Shown: positions 6,574 through 7,172 of the stretch, piece by piece | Position numbering within the stretch: the stretch's first letter is position 1 | Layout of the letters: each line of letters opens with the position of its first letter | Origin: Myxococcales bacterium | Lineage (GTDB): Bacteria > Myxococcota > Polyangia > Fen-1088 | Direction: 5' to 3' | Assembly: GCA_003157315.1 (NCBI GenBank) | Contig: PMJE01000606.1 | Location: 10,820 to 17,991 of the forward strand | Length of the DNA stretch: 7,172 bases | The notes under the pieces: generated by a model | What the model was told of the DNA's origin: nothing | Seen by the model: only the letters and a program-made list of their open reading frames with translations | Database searches by the model: none | Translations under genes and position numbers: made by a program

Positions 6574-6633
6574 CAGTCGACTGGTGTCGGCTGGGCGACT
6601 ACCTGGCGGCCCTTATCTCGCCGGTGGGCCGAC
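6574..6633 (+). repeat. Nested inverted repeats in the gap after the tip gene (possible terminator region)
   Basis: CAGTCGACTG (6574-6583) is a 10-bp palindrome. CGGCCC (6607-6612) pairs with GGGCCG (6626-6631) across 13 nt, GGCG (6605-6608) could instead pair with CGCC (6619-6622), and GTCGGC (6586-6591) can pair with GCCGAC (6628-6633). No T-run follows, so Rho-independent termination is not supported. The 193-bp gap (6526-6718) holds no gene I can support. TAGGAG (6651-6656) looks like a ribosome site, but no suitably spaced start codon follows. Confidence 0.3.
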
Positions 6634-6718
6634 TAAGACGCTACGTGCTATAGGAGAAAATCAAAAGAATACAAGTAGTTGAGAGCTGCGGGTCGCAGGC
6701 ACGGACTATGCTCTTAGT

Positions 6719-7108
6719 GTGGGCGTGGTTACACATTTCTCGCGACCCGCCCCGCACTTCACGAAGTCGTGGAAGTGGCGCGCTCGCCTCGCGTTCTTGA
6801 TCCTTGCAAGCGCGGCGATTCCCTCTCTGGTCGCAGTTGCAGACTCGCGTAGCTCGCTGGTCTTTGTATCCGTTCGGGTGGTTGAGACCTGTCGCGTCGA
6901 TGCTGTTGGAAGTCAGGCTGGCAATGGCGTGGACCTCAAGATGCTCTGCAATTCGGCGGCTAGACCAAACGTTGGGCTCGCAGGACAGTCGACCGCGGCG
7001 CCCGCCCAGATGTCGACGACCGTGACCGGCGCTCGTGCCGTCAGTACCATCAGCCTCACTCCAACCCGGTCAGGGGCTGACCAGCAAGTTCTGCGCATCG
7101 ATTTCTGA
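6719..7108 (+). CDS. Short exported protein, possible reduced SCPU/pilin-like subunit
   Basis: I do not recognise a named family. The frame encodes 129 residues from GTG 6719; GTG 6725 is an alternative, and neither has a good ribosome site. A Sec signal peptide is visible: a long basic N-region, WKWRAR, hydrophobic core, AVA cleavage near residue 41. The mature part (about 88 residues) echoes the neighbouring pilins in order: an alternating hydrophobic stretch LVFVSVRVVET ending at C58 (compare VTATVVKSC in subunit 3), a second Cys at C77 followed by a polar turn and VGLAG, and a terminal strand VLRIDF (compare VATVNF). It lacks the Tyr/Trp-Gly centre and the YGRIP segment, and the Cys spacing is 19 instead of 29-33. 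It may be an accessory pilus protein or a shrunken pilin. The same strand and nearness to the pilus genes support a link; the homology is a hand judgement. Confidence 0.6.
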   Translation: MGVVTHFSRPAPHFTKSWKWRARLAFLILASAAIPSLVAVADSRSSLVFVSVRVVETCRVDAVGSQAGNGVDLKMLCNSAARPNVGLAGQSTAAPAQMSTTVTGARAVSTISLTPTRSGADQQVLRIDF

Positions 7109-7125
7109 TTTCGCGCTTTCTGCGC

Positions 7126-7154
7126 TTGACACGATGGCGGCTGGCGCTTATCAC
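7126..7154 (+). promoter_or_regulatory. Candidate sigma70 promoter for a gene beyond the right edge
   Basis: TTGACA (7126-7131, a perfect -35) is separated by 17 nt from TATCAC (7149-7154, four of six matches to TATAAT). Transcription would start near 7161, within the dyad that follows. It lies 18 bp after the preceding stop codon and points out of the window on the + strand, so it probably serves a separate transcription unit. Confidence 0.5.
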
Positions 7155-7155
7155 T

Positions 7156-7171
7156 CTTACGTAAACGTAAG
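7156..7171. promoter_or_regulatory. Operator-like 16-bp dyad overlapping the predicted start site
   Basis: CTTACGT (7156-7162), AA, ACGTAAG (7165-7171) is a perfect inverted repeat with 7-bp arms. It can also be read as ACGTAA twice in tandem (7159-7170). ACGT-centred dyads of this length are, from memory, typical of MerR-family regulators such as LiuR, which controls branched-chain amino acid breakdown. Its position over the predicted +1 suggests repression of the downstream unit. The regulator assignment is inferred from motif resemblance only. Confidence 0.42.
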
Positions 7172-7172
7172 G

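Noticed and set aside
6708..6713. ATG 6708 as start of the last gene
   Set aside because: It is in a different frame, which closes after about 30 codons without any exported-protein features.
1..7172. tRNA, rRNA, CRISPR array, insertion sequence or phage elements
   Set aside because: No cloverleaf, rRNA core, regularly spaced repeat or transposase/integrase motif was seen.

Overview
The window holds one co-directional gene cluster on the + strand that encodes an archaic (Csu-type, sigma-class) chaperone-usher pilus built from spore coat U (SCPU) domain proteins. The DNA is GC-rich, coding regions strongly so. The products are exported periplasmic or outer-membrane proteins with Sec signal peptides, so the host is Gram-negative. 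The gene order (several pilins, chaperone, usher, last pilin-like protein) matches the csu operon of Acinetobacter and the Mcu spore coat locus of Myxococcus. I place the host in Pseudomonadota or Myxococcota but cannot name a genus from this sequence.

Layout: 1-246 is a more AT-rich, gene-free leader with a candidate sigma70 promoter (147-174) and interlaced palindromes. Four SCPU pilin genes follow (247-756, 804-1313, 1381-1884, 2095-2631). The first two are a tandem duplicate, about 75% identical as proteins by hand count. The gap between pilins 3 and 4 (1885-2094) contains a perfect 12-bp-stem hairpin. Next come a PapD-like chaperone (2676-3434) and an outer-membrane usher (3446-6049). 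A single-domain SCPU protein (6046-6525) overlaps the usher stop codon by ATGA. After a 193-bp gap with nested inverted repeats, 6719-7108 encodes a short exported protein that looks like a reduced relative of the pilins. The window ends in what looks like the promoter and operator of a different transcription unit: TTGACA-N17-TATCAC followed by a 16-bp ACGT-type dyad.

How the parts work together (family knowledge plus inference): Sec exports all subunits. The chaperone caps each incomplete pilin fold in the periplasm, and the usher assembles subunits by donor-strand exchange. Pilins 1-4 have a short beta-prone N-terminal extension before the first conserved Cys, as polymerising subunits need. 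The protein at 6046 lacks this extension, as expected for the tip subunit that starts the fibre. Unlike CsuE, it has no separate adhesin domain.

The points most worth a second look are the single-domain tip candidate, the reduced pilin-like protein at 6719, the hairpin inside the pilin block, the contrast between strong Shine-Dalgarno sites on pilin and tip genes and none on chaperone and usher, two G7 tracts early in the usher gene, and the regulatory dyad at the right edge. I did not find evidence of a wholly new class of system.
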